From Cyclobacteriaceae bacterium (GTDB taxonomy: Bacteria; Bacteroidota; Bacteroidia; Cytophagales; Cyclobacteriaceae), in contig JANQEU010000085.1 in assembly GCA_028278225.1 (NCBI GenBank), positions 124,001 through 188,000 on the forward strand: a stretch of DNA of 64,000 nt, read 5' to 3'. Both the position numbers and the translations under genes were made by a program. How positions within the stretch are numbered: position 1 is the stretch's first letter; every line of letters begins with the position of its first letter. Of the stretch, positions 42,406-51,703 are shown one piece after another. The notes beneath the pieces were generated by a model. That model had not been told where the DNA came from and did no database searches. It worked only from the letters and a program-made list of their open reading frames with translations.

Positions 42406-42960
42406 TTATCTTTTGTCATCTAGCCCGGTTTTTGCCAAATAGCTATCCGCGCTGTTTATCAAAATACGTTTTGAAACAGACTTGTGTAAACCTGAGTCAC
42501 CGTATACAGTTAAGGTAACTACAAATTCACCGGAGGATGTGTAGACATGAGAAGTATTCTTCGACTCACTGCCTGTATTGTCACCAAAATCCCATTCGTA
42601 TTTTACCCGGTCGACCGGTCCGATTCCCACTACGTAAAAACGGACCAGGCAGTCTAAAAGCGGATCTTTCGAAACTGTGAAATCAATTTCACCGTCTGTG
42701 GTTGACACATTGTGACCGGAATCACTTCTGTAGTGAACTCTTTCAGGTAATATGAAACTCTGCCGATCCGCCGGTTCGATGATAACCGTTTGCTTACCGG
42801 TTTGCAATGCGAAAGTCTCAATACTTCCCAATTGCATATTCCACTGGCGATCTCCGGAATGATCCCCATTGAAAAAATCTGTGATCCGGTAAAAATCCTG
42901 GGCATTCACGGCACTGATCACAGAGATTAAGAATGATGTCAGCAATATGATTTTTTTCAT
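42406..42960 (-). CDS. Secreted PKD-domain protein
   Basis: About 184 residues from MKKIILLTSFLISVISAVNA (signal peptide); an upstream ATG would add six. One PKD domain is clear: LVRFYVVGIGPVDRVKYEWDF, GDNTGSESKNTSHVYTSSG, FVVTLTVYGDSG. There is no C-terminal secretion (Por) motif. PKD domains mediate protein or polysaccharide contacts in extracellular proteins. The N-terminal 90 residues are not recognised. Single gene. Confidence 0.78.
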   Translation of the reverse strand: MKKIILLTSFLISVISAVNAQDFYRITDFFNGDHSGDRQWNMQLGSIETFALQTGKQTVIIEPADRQSFILPERVHYRSDSGHNVSTTDGEIDFTVSKDPLLDCLVRFYVVGIGPVDRVKYEWDFGDNTGSESKNTSHVYTSSGEFVVTLTVYGDSGLHKSVSKRILINSADSYLAKTGLDDKR

Positions 42961-42978
42961 AGTTCTTATCGTTTTCAT

Positions 42979-43287
42979 GTGGCTGCCGAACTACATAAGT
43001 ATATCCGAAAACCTTGCGAATTAACGACAAGGAAAGTTCACTGATCGAAAATTGATGTCAACATTAAGTGTACAATGAGAGATTTGGCAAGATTCGTAAC
43101 TCTTTAAAATTCTGCCATCAATGTAACTACATGATTTTGCCGGTGATAGTGATTTTCAGGCATGAGAGCATTCCAGGAGCCCCGATCCGGTTCTGAACAG
43201 GGCCAAAATCAGCGATTTTCTCTGATCCGTTTAAAGATTCTGATCTATTCTCAGTAAATTATATCACATTAAATATTTCAATTAGTT
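42979..43287. other. 309-bp divergent intergenic region
   Basis: Separates the PKD gene (minus) and the WD40 gene (plus) and should contain both promoters. The last 60 bp before the GTG start are AT-rich (ATTATATCACATTAAATATT). I see no clean TAnnTTTG element, repeat or hidden gene. Confidence 0.45.
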
Positions 43288-44622
43288 GTGGAAGTAAAAC
43301 GCCTGTCTGTTTTCTGTGGTTACCTCCTTTCCTATTTGTCAATCCTGGCGCAACCGGCTGATTCTGTCTACAATGACAGTATAGCAAGCGATATTACCGG
43401 GGCGCTGATGGAACGTATCAAGTCACTGGAATCCACGGAACTGGTGGAATCCATGTCTCAAAGGTCATTGCTTACACCATTTTATCAGCCCGAATTGAAG
43501 GCGCTGATTGCGAAACAGGCTTTCGATTTCTGGATCACGTCGAGCGTTGAAAAATATGCCTCTCATCTGAAGGTCTATTCTGCCCTGTACTATGCAAATA
43601 AGTACCTGGATTATGACAATTACAATCAAAAAGCATTCAACCAGGTAATCGGGCATGATGAATCCGTGGTTTCCATCAAATTCAGCAGTGATCCGAATAT
43701 ATTTTATTCGGCCGGATCGGATGGCAAGGTCCTGAAATGGGATTTGAACGATCTTACCACCATCCCAACTGTGATGTACACCGGTAAGCACCTCATTAAA
43801 TCAATTGATGTAAGTGATGACGGAACATTGCTGCTGATCGTTGCGAAGGATGTGGGTGTAGTTCTGGTAGATATGAACAACATTCCCAGGGAGGGCCCCA
43901 ATGCCGTAGTGGACAAGGAATTTTCTCAATCCGCTATTTTCCTGCCGGGTGAAAATAAATATCTAACGGTAAACAGAAAGGGTGAGCTGAAGGTAAAAGG
44001 AATTGCTTTTGATTCCGTTGGTATTGGTTCTTCTGATCAAAAAGTGCTGTCACTTGCCATAAAAGCTGATGATCAGACAATCTTCGCCGGTACGGACAAG
44101 GGGGATGTCAAGATCTGGGATAAGATAAATCAGACCAATCATTATTTCGATGAGTCATACGCTATCAACGCTCTTGCGATCAGCAATGACAATAATCTGC
44201 TGGCCATAGGCAGAGAAAAAGGCGATGCCATACTCTGGGACATAGAAAGAAAAGAAGTGGTCAGGGTGATTTCAGGCCATCAGTCTGCCGTGACGGATGT
44301 TGATTTCAGCCCGGATAACAAATACCTGCTCACGGCCAGCCGGGACCGCACGGCAAGGTTGTGGGATTTGACAAATACACGAAAGCTTCCGACAATCTTT
44401 GACGATCACAACGACTGGGTATTGACAGCAAAATTTGATGTCACCGGGGAACAGATCATCACCGGTTCCAAGGACAATTTCCTAAGGGTCTGGCCAATGG
44501 ATCCGAAAATACTTGCGGACCGGATATGCGATTTTGTGGATCGCAATTTGACCCGTGAAGAATGGGCCGAGTATGTCGGCGACAAGTTTCCGTACCAGGA
44601 AACGTGTATTCAAGTGAAATAG
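43288..44622 (+). CDS. Exported WD40-repeat protein
   Basis: 444 residues from a GTG start; the N-terminal RLSVFCGYLLSYLSILAQ is a signal peptide, which supports this start. A helical region (about 25-110) precedes a WD40 propeller: GHDESVVSIKFSSDPNIFYS, SDGKVLKWDLNDL, GTDKGDVKIWDKI, GREKGDAILWDIE, GHQSAVTDVDFSPDNKYLLT with SRDRTARLWDL, and DHNDWVLTAKFDVTGEQIIT with SKDNFLRVWPMD. It ends with a short cysteine-containing tail. Such proteins act as scaffolds; partners are unknown. Confidence 0.88.
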   Translation: MEVKRLSVFCGYLLSYLSILAQPADSVYNDSIASDITGALMERIKSLESTELVESMSQRSLLTPFYQPELKALIAKQAFDFWITSSVEKYASHLKVYSALYYANKYLDYDNYNQKAFNQVIGHDESVVSIKFSSDPNIFYSAGSDGKVLKWDLNDLTTIPTVMYTGKHLIKSIDVSDDGTLLLIVAKDVGVVLVDMNNIPREGPNAVVDKEFSQSAIFLPGENKYLTVNRKGELKVKGIAFDSVGIGSSDQKVLSLAIKADDQTIFAGTDKGDVKIWDKINQTNHYFDESYAINALAISNDNNLLAIGREKGDAILWDIERKEVVRVISGHQSAVTDVDFSPDNKYLLTASRDRTARLWDLTNTRKLPTIFDDHNDWVLTAKFDVTGEQIITGSKDNFLRVWPMDPKILADRICDFVDRNLTREEWAEYVGDKFPYQETCIQVK

Positions 44623-44623
44623 A

Positions 44624-44662
44624 AGGTGACCCGGAAACTTGGCGAAAAGCACCGGGACACCT
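44624..44662. terminator. Shared hairpin between convergent WD40 and YceI genes
   Basis: AGGTGACCCGG pairs with CCGGGACACCT (10 of 11 bp) around a 17-nt loop, starting 2 nt after the WD40 stop codon and 25 bp from the YceI stop. No T-run follows on the plus strand, so termination efficiency is doubtful, but the position suits a bidirectional transcript end. Confidence 0.5.
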
Positions 44663-44686
44663 CAAAAAATGATAGCTGGAACTTAT

Positions 44687-45268
44687 TTATCTTGATGCCA
44701 CGACTTTGATTTCCAGGTCGAATTTGTTACTTAAAATGGCATTCTCAATAGACCACATGGCCATTACATCATGGGCAATTCTATCGACCTCTATGGCAGC
44801 GGTAAATTCCACTTCGTTCCCGGTTTTTGTCCGTGTAGCATCAAACTGAATTTCCTTTGTTATGCCGCGAATGGTAATATCAGCAGTTACGCCATAAGCA
44901 TTATCGCTCTTCTTTTCAACAGCCCTGATTTTCAAAGATGCCGTAGGAAATTCCTTTGCATTAAAAAATCTCTTGGATTTCAGATCCTTGACAAGCTTGG
45001 CATTATCTTTCTCATCTGCAATATCTGTGTTGGACAGTGAGTTCATGTCTATCACAAATTCCCCTCCTACCAGGTCGTTGCCTTCCATTTCAATAGTAGC
45101 GGACTGGATGGTAATATAACCGTAATGCTCGTAGGATTTGGCCAGATGGTATCCCGTCCATTTGACGGTGGAGCTTGTAACATTTACTTTATAGGTATCA
45201 GCTTCATTGCCGGCAAAGGTCAGCCCGGCAAACACCACCAATAAAGCAGTTAGAAATAATTTGCTCAT
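44687..45268 (-). CDS. YceI family periplasmic protein
   Basis: About 193 residues from MSKLFLTALLVVFAGLTFAG (signal peptide); an upstream ATG at 45295 would add nine. YceI barrel elements: VNVTSSTVKWTGYHLAKSYE, SLSNTDIADEKDNAKLVKDL, KSKRFFNAKEFPTASLKIR, ADITIRGITKEIQFDAT. The KSxxFFxxxxFPxxxF block is the family hallmark and is better conserved here than in the paralogue at 7256. It is likely to bind a quinone-like lipid. Monocistronic. Confidence 0.93.
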   Translation of the reverse strand: MSKLFLTALLVVFAGLTFAGNEADTYKVNVTSSTVKWTGYHLAKSYEHYGYITIQSATIEMEGNDLVGGEFVIDMNSLSNTDIADEKDNAKLVKDLKSKRFFNAKEFPTASLKIRAVEKKSDNAYGVTADITIRGITKEIQFDATRTKTGNEVEFTAAIEVDRIAHDVMAMWSIENAILSNKFDLEIKVVASR

Positions 45269-45514
45269 CTTCAAACTGTTTTTGTGAGTTCGCATTTCTT
45301 TTGATTTTATTGAATAATCACTTCAGAGAACCGGGAAGTTCAGGTTTGGAGATATTGTTGACCAAAATGTCGCAGCAACTGCATTCTCTCCATTTCTTTT
45401 CCTTGCAAATAATTGTGAAACAGATCCAATGTCGATGTCATAGCATGTATGAAGGGTTTTTTAAAAATATATGAGCAAATCTTGTTTACATTTATAGATC
45501 ATTTGAATGGATAG

Positions 45515-45952
45515 ATGGGAAGAAGAACAGTATTGAGGGTTTTTTTCGTGATGATTGCTACAGTGATGACATTGGCCTGCGATGAGGACAAATCCGGCAA
45601 TTTTGATACGTTCAGCCTGGAGTATTGGATCGGCTCCTACCAGATCGACACAATTGGCGGGCAGGCCGTTGATTGTAATGTCATCTATCTCCAGGAAGAA
45701 CTCATTACAATCACCACAGATTTCAGGTTTACCGTTGAAAGTCTCTGCACCGGACAGATACTGACTGAAGGTGATTACGAATTCGACAATGGTCTGTTTT
45801 TGCTTTTCGTTGATTGGCGTGTCCAGGAACCGGAGGACCAGCCTGAATTTGACATGCAAATTTTTCAGGATGATGAAAACAGGATAAGACTTTACAGATG
45901 CTCTCCAGCAACAGGCAGCTGCACCATAAGATTAGGAAAAAGAATCAGCTGA
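45515..45952 (+). CDS. Small hypothetical lipoprotein
   Basis: 145 residues with a lipoprotein signal (VFFVMIATVMTLACDED). The mature part has paired cysteines (VDCNVIY, ESLCTGQ, YRCSPATGSC) and strands typical of a small beta-barrel (EYWIGSYQIDTIGG, ILTEGDYEFDNGLFLLFVDW). No family recognised. It lies 5 bp upstream of a secreted zinc-peptidase gene, so the two are probably co-transcribed. Confidence 0.75.
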   Translation: MGRRTVLRVFFVMIATVMTLACDEDKSGNFDTFSLEYWIGSYQIDTIGGQAVDCNVIYLQEELITITTDFRFTVESLCTGQILTEGDYEFDNGLFLLFVDWRVQEPEDQPEFDMQIFQDDENRIRLYRCSPATGSCTIRLGKRIS

Positions 45953-45957
45953 TTTAA

Positions 45958-46563
45958 ATGATTAAAACCCTTGGTTCTCTGGCCCCCTGCTTCCTGGTGT
46001 CTGTCTCATTAATCGCCCAGATAACTTATCCTGGCAATTATTCTGCTACACGAGACATTGATTCACTTCGTAAAAGGTATCAGCATCACATTAATTCGCA
46101 AATTGATGATCTGGAATTGCCCGCTTACCTGGCACTTCAGTATTATCCGGAGCTTTTCGGTCATGAGATCAGGATAGTGGAACGACCTAAAGCCAGGTAT
46201 CCCATAATGGCAGGCTACTCGGGGTGGAATGTACTAAAACCAAGAAGATCTCACCGGTACAAACTGGTGATCAGCCCCGATTCATTTGTCAAAAGAATAT
46301 CTCTGAATAAGCAAGTTGGTGTGATTGGGCATGAAATGGCTCACTTCGCTTATTACAGGCAGCGATCCACCCCGGGGATGCTGTGGTGGGGGTTGAAATA
46401 TATAACATCACGAAAATTCCGGTACCGGTTCGAGAAGGATGCGGATAAAACAGCTATTGATCATGGTCTGGGCCCCCAGCTATTGGAATTGTCCATGTAC
46501 ATGCCGCACAATGAGGTTATTGAATACCTTGAACAAATAAATAGCACCGGCAATCATGACTAG
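45958..46563 (+). CDS. Secreted zinc metallopeptidase-like protein
   Basis: 201 residues, signal peptide CFLVSVSLIAQ. The zinc motif is HEMAH (HExxH) in GVIGHEMAHFAYY, with a downstream FEKDADKTAIDHGLG that supplies the third ligand in ExxxD form, as in M48/M56-type gluzincins. There is no transmembrane region besides the signal. Only the catalytic core appears present, so it is short for the family. It is co-transcribed with the lipoprotein gene upstream. The substrate is unknown. Confidence 0.75.
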   Translation: MIKTLGSLAPCFLVSVSLIAQITYPGNYSATRDIDSLRKRYQHHINSQIDDLELPAYLALQYYPELFGHEIRIVERPKARYPIMAGYSGWNVLKPRRSHRYKLVISPDSFVKRISLNKQVGVIGHEMAHFAYYRQRSTPGMLWWGLKYITSRKFRYRFEKDADKTAIDHGLGPQLLELSMYMPHNEVIEYLEQINSTGNHD

Positions 46564-46799
46564 CTGTCAAAATAACTCCAAAGTAGTTCCCATTCCTCTT
46601 CGAGTGTTCCTTTGAAAGATGGTTTTTGAGCCCTGCGGTACCAATAGTCTGCGTTCCATTGATCTCCCTCTTTTCTGTGCAGATAGGCATGGATCCACGC
46701 TGCTTCGGATGTGTGAATGTCCTGAACAATCCGGTGTGCCTCATCCCAGTTTCCGTTCTTTTCGGCCTGAAGCGCTTCCCTGTATATTTTGAAATCCAT
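46560..46799 (-). CDS. Conserved hypothetical protein (79 aa)
   Basis: 79 residues: EALQAEKNGNWDEAHRIVQD, AAWIHAYLHRKEGDQWNADY, WYRRAQKPSFKGTLEEEWEL. The AWIHAYLHRKEGD-WNA-YWYRRA block is strongly conserved in a cytosolic family found across Bacteroidota and some Proteobacteria with unknown function; it resembles a TPR-like pair of helices. It overlaps the 3' end of the convergent peptidase gene by 4 bp. Confidence 0.85.
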   Translation of the reverse strand: MDFKIYREALQAEKNGNWDEAHRIVQDIHTSEAAWIHAYLHRKEGDQWNADYWYRRAQKPSFKGTLEEEWELLWSYFDS

Positions 46800-46956
46800 T
46801 TGACAAAATTAGCTTTCTTTTCGCATACCGGAAATCAACTAACATGGCATGTGTCAGGCTCGAAAGCCCATTTGACCGTACATAACGTAAATATTAGATT
46901 CCATATAAAGAATTGTGGAAGTAAGGCGTATTATTGACGGATTTTATAAATTGAAC

Positions 46957-46989
46957 ATGAAGAATTGGACTACCATGCCTGATTCTTGA
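46957..46989 (+). other. Possible leader peptide frame before a terminator
   Basis: ATG to TGA encoding MKNWTTMPDS (10 residues), ending 6 nt before the terminator stem at 46996. The layout resembles an attenuator leader or a small-RNA body. No plus-strand gene follows for about 10 kb, so attenuation of a downstream gene is not supported. It may be chance. Confidence 0.3.
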
Positions 46990-46995
46990 ATGAGA

Positions 46996-47025
46996 GGTTA
47001 CCGGTTTTACCGGTAACCTTTTTTT
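46996..47025 (+). terminator. Strong rho-independent terminator
   Basis: GGTTACCGGT-TTT-ACCGGTAACC followed by TTTTTTT: a perfect 10-bp stem with a tight loop and a seven-T run on the plus strand. The nearest plus-strand coding gene ends at 46563, more than 400 bp upstream, so it probably ends a short non-coding transcript that starts in the 46800-46950 gap. Confidence 0.85.
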
Positions 47026-47194
47026 GTAATTGAGATAATCCCGGTTAATAGTTTGGTCCAGGCGGCAGGTTCTGATAAGGAAAACTGCTTTTTACGAATT
47101 GGAACTTATCTATTACAACCGGCACCTCAAATGAACAATCTATGAAGAAGTGTTTTCAATCTATCGATTTAAGTAGCATCATTGAGTAATATGC
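47026..47194. other. Intergenic stretch, nothing identified
   Basis: Remainder of the 443-bp gap between the 79-residue protein gene and the broken PKD/PQQ gene. Apart from the plus-strand terminator on its left and the minus-strand terminator on its right I see no coding frame, repeat or promoter match. Confidence 0.4.
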
Positions 47195-47227
47195 CAAAAG
47201 GAAAAGGGGACAAACAGCCCCCTTTCC
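47195..47227 (-). terminator. Intrinsic terminator of the SusCD-type operon
   Basis: Read on the minus strand: GGAAAGGGG, a short loop, CCCCTTTTCC, then TTTT. It starts about 15 nt after the stop codon at 47243 and would close the long minus-strand operon that begins with the sigma-factor gene or with susC. Confidence 0.75.
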
Positions 47228-47242
47228 GGATTCATGTAACTT

Positions 47243-48705
47243 CTAACGTTTATTAGACCTTTGCGGATTTTGTCCCCTCATTGGCCATGGTGAATTTGCC
47301 GGTCCCTGGCTGGAAACAGTCAAAGATCTGAGAACGCCATCATATGCTCCATAGTAGAGTGTACCCCCTGATACGACAGGTCCGCTCCATACCCGTCCCG
47401 TAACAGGGTTTCCATCGTCATCAGTTTTTTGCAGGTCTGCACCCGAAGTTATTGAAAACCTTTCAGTACCATCGGAATTCACCGCATACAACTTACCGTC
47501 GAAAGAACCAAAATAGATTACGCCATCATCACCGACAAAAGGAGCACTGATAATGATATCGCCAGTCACAAATGCCCATTTCTCACTGCCACTTGCCGAT
47601 ACGGCATGCAGAGATTTTGTTTCCTTCGTTCCGATATAAACGGTACCATCTTCTCCAATTGCGGGAGATGAAGCAGGTCTCGCACCTTCTCCCTTATCCA
47701 GGTTCGCCTTCCACTTTTCCGAACCATCCGAATTCACAGCGTATAAGTGACCGTCATCAGATCCAAAATATATAGTACTCCGTCGCTGTCGAGGGCCGGT
47801 GTACTTTCGATATTTCCACCGGTCGCAAATGTCCACAAGACAGAGCCATCGGAAGTGCTGAACGCGTATAGTACTCCTTCCGAGGACCCGAAATAAACAG
47901 TGGATCCATCATCAGAGATGGTTCCGGCAGTCCGCACTTTTGCACCACCTTCACCAACGGCAACAGACCACTTCAAGGTCCCATCGGAATTGACAGCATA
48001 AACGTTTTCCGGTACATTTTGGTCACGGGTACCGATGAAAATAGTACCGTCATCATTGATGGAAGGCCCACCGATGAAAACTTCGTCGCCCAGATCGTAA
48101 GACCATTGTAACGATCCGTCAGATCCGTTAAGCGCATATAGTTTGCCATCAATACCTCCAAAATACACTATCCCATTCGAGAAGGCACCTGTCGATCTGA
48201 CTTTGTTTTCAGTCGTAAACCTCCAGGCTTCCGAACCGTCAGCATTGATTCCATAGATGTTAAAGTCCTGGGAACCAATAAATATCTTGCCATCAACGCC
48301 AATTACCGGTCCGCTCGTTCCAAAAACATCTGTTGCTGAAAACTCCCAGTTGCTTACGAAATTACCTTCGATACGTACAATCTCTTCTGCTTCACCAGTT
48401 CCTCCTTTGTCATCTGTTACCGTCAATGTGACTGTAAATGTGCCTTCCGTGGAGTAACTGTAGGTTGGATTTTGGTCGGATGATGTACCAGTACCATCCC
48501 CAAAATCCCAAAACCACTGGACGATTTCGCCATCTTCATCAGTAGATGCATCCGTGAATGAGATGGGAGCACCTAATACTGCAATTGCTGTACTTCTCTG
48601 GAAGGCAGCAACGGGATTCGCATTCTTGGGACCATCATCGTCACTACATGAGGTGATGACGAGAAGCCCAAGAAATAAGCTAAATAATTTGAATTGATTC
48701 TTCAT
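47243..48705 (-). pseudogene. PKD + PQQ-type propeller lipoprotein, frameshifted
   Basis: The gene starts MKNQFKLFSLFLGLLVITSC (lipobox), has a PKD domain (PISFTDASTDEDGEIVQWFW, DFGDGTGTSSDQNPTYSYST) and then propeller blades of the pattern DGTIFIGTRD, STVYFGSSEGVLYAF. At about 47767-47773 the frame breaks after LDSDGVLY: the DNA reads CTATATATTTTGG where CTATATTTTGG would continue FGSDDGHLYAVNSDG. Two extra bases (one AT too many) explain it, and the remaining blades continue in the new frame to 47243, ending RGQNPQRSNKR. Coding quality is good on both sides, so this is recent, phase-variable, or a sequencing error. Confidence 0.87.
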
Positions 48706-48757
48706 TTTGAAAATTGGTCTATGTTATAAAATGTTAGTAATACTCTTTTGAAGGTGA

Positions 48758-50029
48758 TCATGGGTCCAGGGGATCCATGGAATTCACGTGTAAACTTTCG
48801 ATTTTCGGAAGAAATTCTACATCGTACTCTGAAACACGGTCTTCCAAAATCACGGGTAAATACCCCAATTCATTTAAGCACCTTGAATGAAATTTTGGTG
48901 ATGTGACATATGTACTGTGGGATTCCGAAGTTGTCACCAGAACTTTTTTGTCTAAAGGAACCCCATATCGCATCAATAGCCTTGATGTATTTCTGAGGTT
49001 GGTGGTGGTATGTCTGGCATGCGGATCAACCAAAAGTACGTTCTCCGGCAAATCATATTGTTCCATAATCACTCTTTTCATTTCTATTGCTTCGGAATAT
49101 GGGGTTAGAAATGGTTTTACATGTCCCCCGGTCAGAACGATCAATGGCGCCATTCCATTCTTATATCTTTCCACTCCAAGTCTTACCCTAAAAAGTCCCA
49201 GTGACTCAATTGGGACGCCTTCTTTTTCGGGCCCGTCACCCAAAACCACGATTGCAGAATAGGGATAATCCTCCCAATTTATTTCAGGGATGTATTCGAA
49301 TGCCGCCCTGTTCTGACCATCCCTAAGCGGTTCATACCTTGAGGCTTCATCGCGTCTGTTAAGGTCCAGGAGTTTTAAGGCAATCTCAAGAATGGGTTGG
49401 AAAAAAAGTCCGTTCTCGCCAATACTGGATTTGAGAATTTTTCTTACCTCTTCTGCAAAAAAGTCATCATCAATTTGATAGCTGATTGAGTCGATATCGG
49501 GATAAAATGGAGCTTCTCCCTTTCCGTAAACATCAATTGTATTACCGAGTGATAGTGCGGCATCCTGCCATACCTTCATCATAAAACCGGACAAGTCATA
49601 ATCAAGATAAAGTTGGAAGAAACCGGATCTTATCAGATGTTCGTCATATAGCCTCTGAAATATCGGAGCATCTGACCATTTATCAAACAGGTTTGAAATC
49701 ACCTGCCTCTCTCCTCCTGTAAAAGAAATTTCTCCGAGAAGACAGTTTATATCATCTCCACAACGCTCAAGATTTGCAGTGATACGGGCAACATGGACAT
49801 TGTAAAGAGAGTCATTTCTATTATCCTGAATCAGAAAAGCAGATATCTCCTGATCGCGACTCAGATAATACAGGAAAGGAAAGGTTTTACCAAGTTGTGT
49901 GTCTTTACCTTCAAAGACATATCCAAGATCGGCACCATTTTCAATGAAATCCTGGTCTGAGATCTCATTTTGCCTGCAACCAAGTATTAATACAGTTGTA
50001 AGAAATAATATAAAGTTTGTGGTTTTCAT
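48758..50029 (-). CDS. DUF218 (ElyC/SanA/YdcF-like) lipoprotein
   Basis: 423 residues with lipobox (LTTVLILGC). The C-terminal 180 residues are a DUF218 Rossmann-like domain: YSAIVVLGDGPEKEG, VERYKNGMAPLIVLTGGHVK, EAIEMKRVIMEQYDLPENVLL, DPHARHTTTNLRNTSRLLMR, VLVTTSESHSTYVTSPKFH. The N-terminal half is helical and unrecognised. DUF218 proteins in E. coli influence envelope polysaccharide metabolism; chemistry is unproven. Its start overlaps the susD-like stop by one base (TGATG), so it is an operon member, which is unusual cargo for a SusCD pair. Confidence 0.87.
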   Translation of the reverse strand: MKTTNFILFLTTVLILGCRQNEISDQDFIENGADLGYVFEGKDTQLGKTFPFLYYLSRDQEISAFLIQDNRNDSLYNVHVARITANLERCGDDINCLLGEISFTGGERQVISNLFDKWSDAPIFQRLYDEHLIRSGFFQLYLDYDLSGFMMKVWQDAALSLGNTIDVYGKGEAPFYPDIDSISYQIDDDFFAEEVRKILKSSIGENGLFFQPILEIALKLLDLNRRDEASRYEPLRDGQNRAAFEYIPEINWEDYPYSAIVVLGDGPEKEGVPIESLGLFRVRLGVERYKNGMAPLIVLTGGHVKPFLTPYSEAIEMKRVIMEQYDLPENVLLVDPHARHTTTNLRNTSRLLMRYGVPLDKKVLVTTSESHSTYVTSPKFHSRCLNELGYLPVILEDRVSEYDVEFLPKIESLHVNSMDPLDP

Positions 50030-51687
50030 CAGTATCCGGGATTTTGGTTTATTCTTCCTTCGCTAATATCAATTTCCGATTGTGGTATCGGGAAATACTC
50101 ATGCTTTCCTGACACAAAGTCCGCATCATTCATATAGGGTCTTCTTGTCCTCTCTTTTTCCAGGTAGGTATCTATGGTATTTTCCGCTATTCCCCACCTG
50201 ACAAGATCAAAAAACCTATGGCCTTCCATTGCCAGCTCCAGTCGCCTTTCAGCTCTCAAAGCCTGCCGGGCAAACTCCTGATCCGTCCAGGGGCCCGGAT
50301 ATTCATCAATCATATAATTTGCAGCAGGCCCTGAGCCATCGGAATTCATCACCATATTTCCATCACGGGCGCGACGTCTGACCTGATTAATAATTTCCCT
50401 GGCCTCTTCCGGTCTGCCCAACTCAATTAGTGCTTCCGCCCTGAAAAGCAAAACATCTGCATATCGAATGATGTAATAGTTTAATGTATTTGTGTATGGG
50501 AACACCGTTAAGAGATAAGCTTCATTCAACGGCACCTGGTACTTTTTCTTTCCAAAGTCACCATAAGTGGTGTTACCCCTCATCCAGGTAGGCTGAAAGA
50601 TACCAACATCAAAGAACGGGATTCCCTCCCTTCCGACCGTGAAATCCAGCCTCGGATCAACCAGGTCATTTGTTGTGAGGTTTCCATTGTTGAAAGAATT
50701 GAGCAACGGTAGCCCCTGGTTATCCGTCTTGAAGAAGTTTACCAAATTTTGAGATGGCATGTGAAATCCGTATAGCCGGGGATATGGACCGCCTACCATC
50801 GACAACCGGTCTCCAATATTGCCATTGAAGCCATTTCTGTCCGCCCCATCGTTTATGGAGTGTTGTATGGCAAAGACAGATTCGTCGCTATTGTTCCTTT
50901 CAGGATTGAAAATATCTCCATAGCTGGTCAATAACTGGTATCCGGCGCCACTATTCAGTACCCCATCTGTGGCATTAATGACTTCCTGCCATTCCTCCTG
51001 GTACAAGTGCACCTTTGCCAGGTATGCATAAGCCGCACCACTGGTGGCTCTTCCCACCTGTTCCTGGATGTCCGGCAATGAGTTTGCGGCTTCCCGGAAG
51101 TCTTCTTCGATGAAATCCCAAATCTCATTCGAAGTATATTCGGTATTGGTGATTTCGCTGAGTTCGGCAGGTGTTACCCCTTCCCGGAAATAAGGAATCC
51201 GGTCATATATTTTCTTCAGTTCAAAATAGTAATGTCCCCGTAAAAACCGACCTTCAGCCAGACGAACGGATCTTTCAGACTCACTGAATCCATTAAAATT
51301 ACTGATCGCTGCGATTGCATTATTTGATCTGACCACGCCCTCATACAGTGCCTCCCATTTTCTTTGAACATCCTTTACATTGGCATCCGTAGTAAAGGTC
51401 TCCATGCTGTGGATCCCGGGTTGATCGGAGATACCGCTGCTTCCTTTGTAAGCGTCATCCGAGACCACATCTCCAAAGGTCCAGTTAGATGCAGGTGAAT
51501 TGTAAGCGACCGTACTATTATCGTACTGACCGTTAAGTGAGCTATAGGCAGCAATCAATAAACCCTCAATACCATCCGCATCATTGTTTACGACCAATGA
51601 TGATAACTCCCCGCGGGGTGTTGTTTCCAAAAAGTCATCCGAACAACTGAAGACAATAAAAACGATGACAACAAATATTCTTTTCAT
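50029..51687 (-). CDS. RagB/SusD family surface lipoprotein
   Basis: 552 residues; MKRIFVVIVFIVFSCSDDFLE is the classic SusD start (lipobox then DFLETTPRGE). TPR-like helices: LRGHYYFELKKIYDRIPYFR, GAAYAYLAKVHLYQEEWQEV, YYIIRYADVLLFRAEALIEL and AREIINQVRRRARDGN; the end FARQALRAERRLELAMEGHR FFDLVRWG and HEYFPIPQSEIDISEGRI is diagnostic. It caps the SusC barrel and captures ligand at the cell surface. It lies 16 bp downstream of the susC-like gene. The ligand cannot be read from the sequence. Confidence 0.97.
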   Translation of the reverse strand: MKRIFVVIVFIVFSCSDDFLETTPRGELSSLVVNNDADGIEGLLIAAYSSLNGQYDNSTVAYNSPASNWTFGDVVSDDAYKGSSGISDQPGIHSMETFTTDANVKDVQRKWEALYEGVVRSNNAIAAISNFNGFSESERSVRLAEGRFLRGHYYFELKKIYDRIPYFREGVTPAELSEITNTEYTSNEIWDFIEEDFREAANSLPDIQEQVGRATSGAAYAYLAKVHLYQEEWQEVINATDGVLNSGAGYQLLTSYGDIFNPERNNSDESVFAIQHSINDGADRNGFNGNIGDRLSMVGGPYPRLYGFHMPSQNLVNFFKTDNQGLPLLNSFNNGNLTTNDLVDPRLDFTVGREGIPFFDVGIFQPTWMRGNTTYGDFGKKKYQVPLNEAYLLTVFPYTNTLNYYIIRYADVLLFRAEALIELGRPEEAREIINQVRRRARDGNMVMNSDGSGPAANYMIDEYPGPWTDQEFARQALRAERRLELAMEGHRFFDLVRWGIAENTIDTYLEKERTRRPYMNDADFVSGKHEYFPIPQSEIDISEGRINQNPGY

Positions 51688-51703
51688 AATTAATCAGCCA
51701 GTT

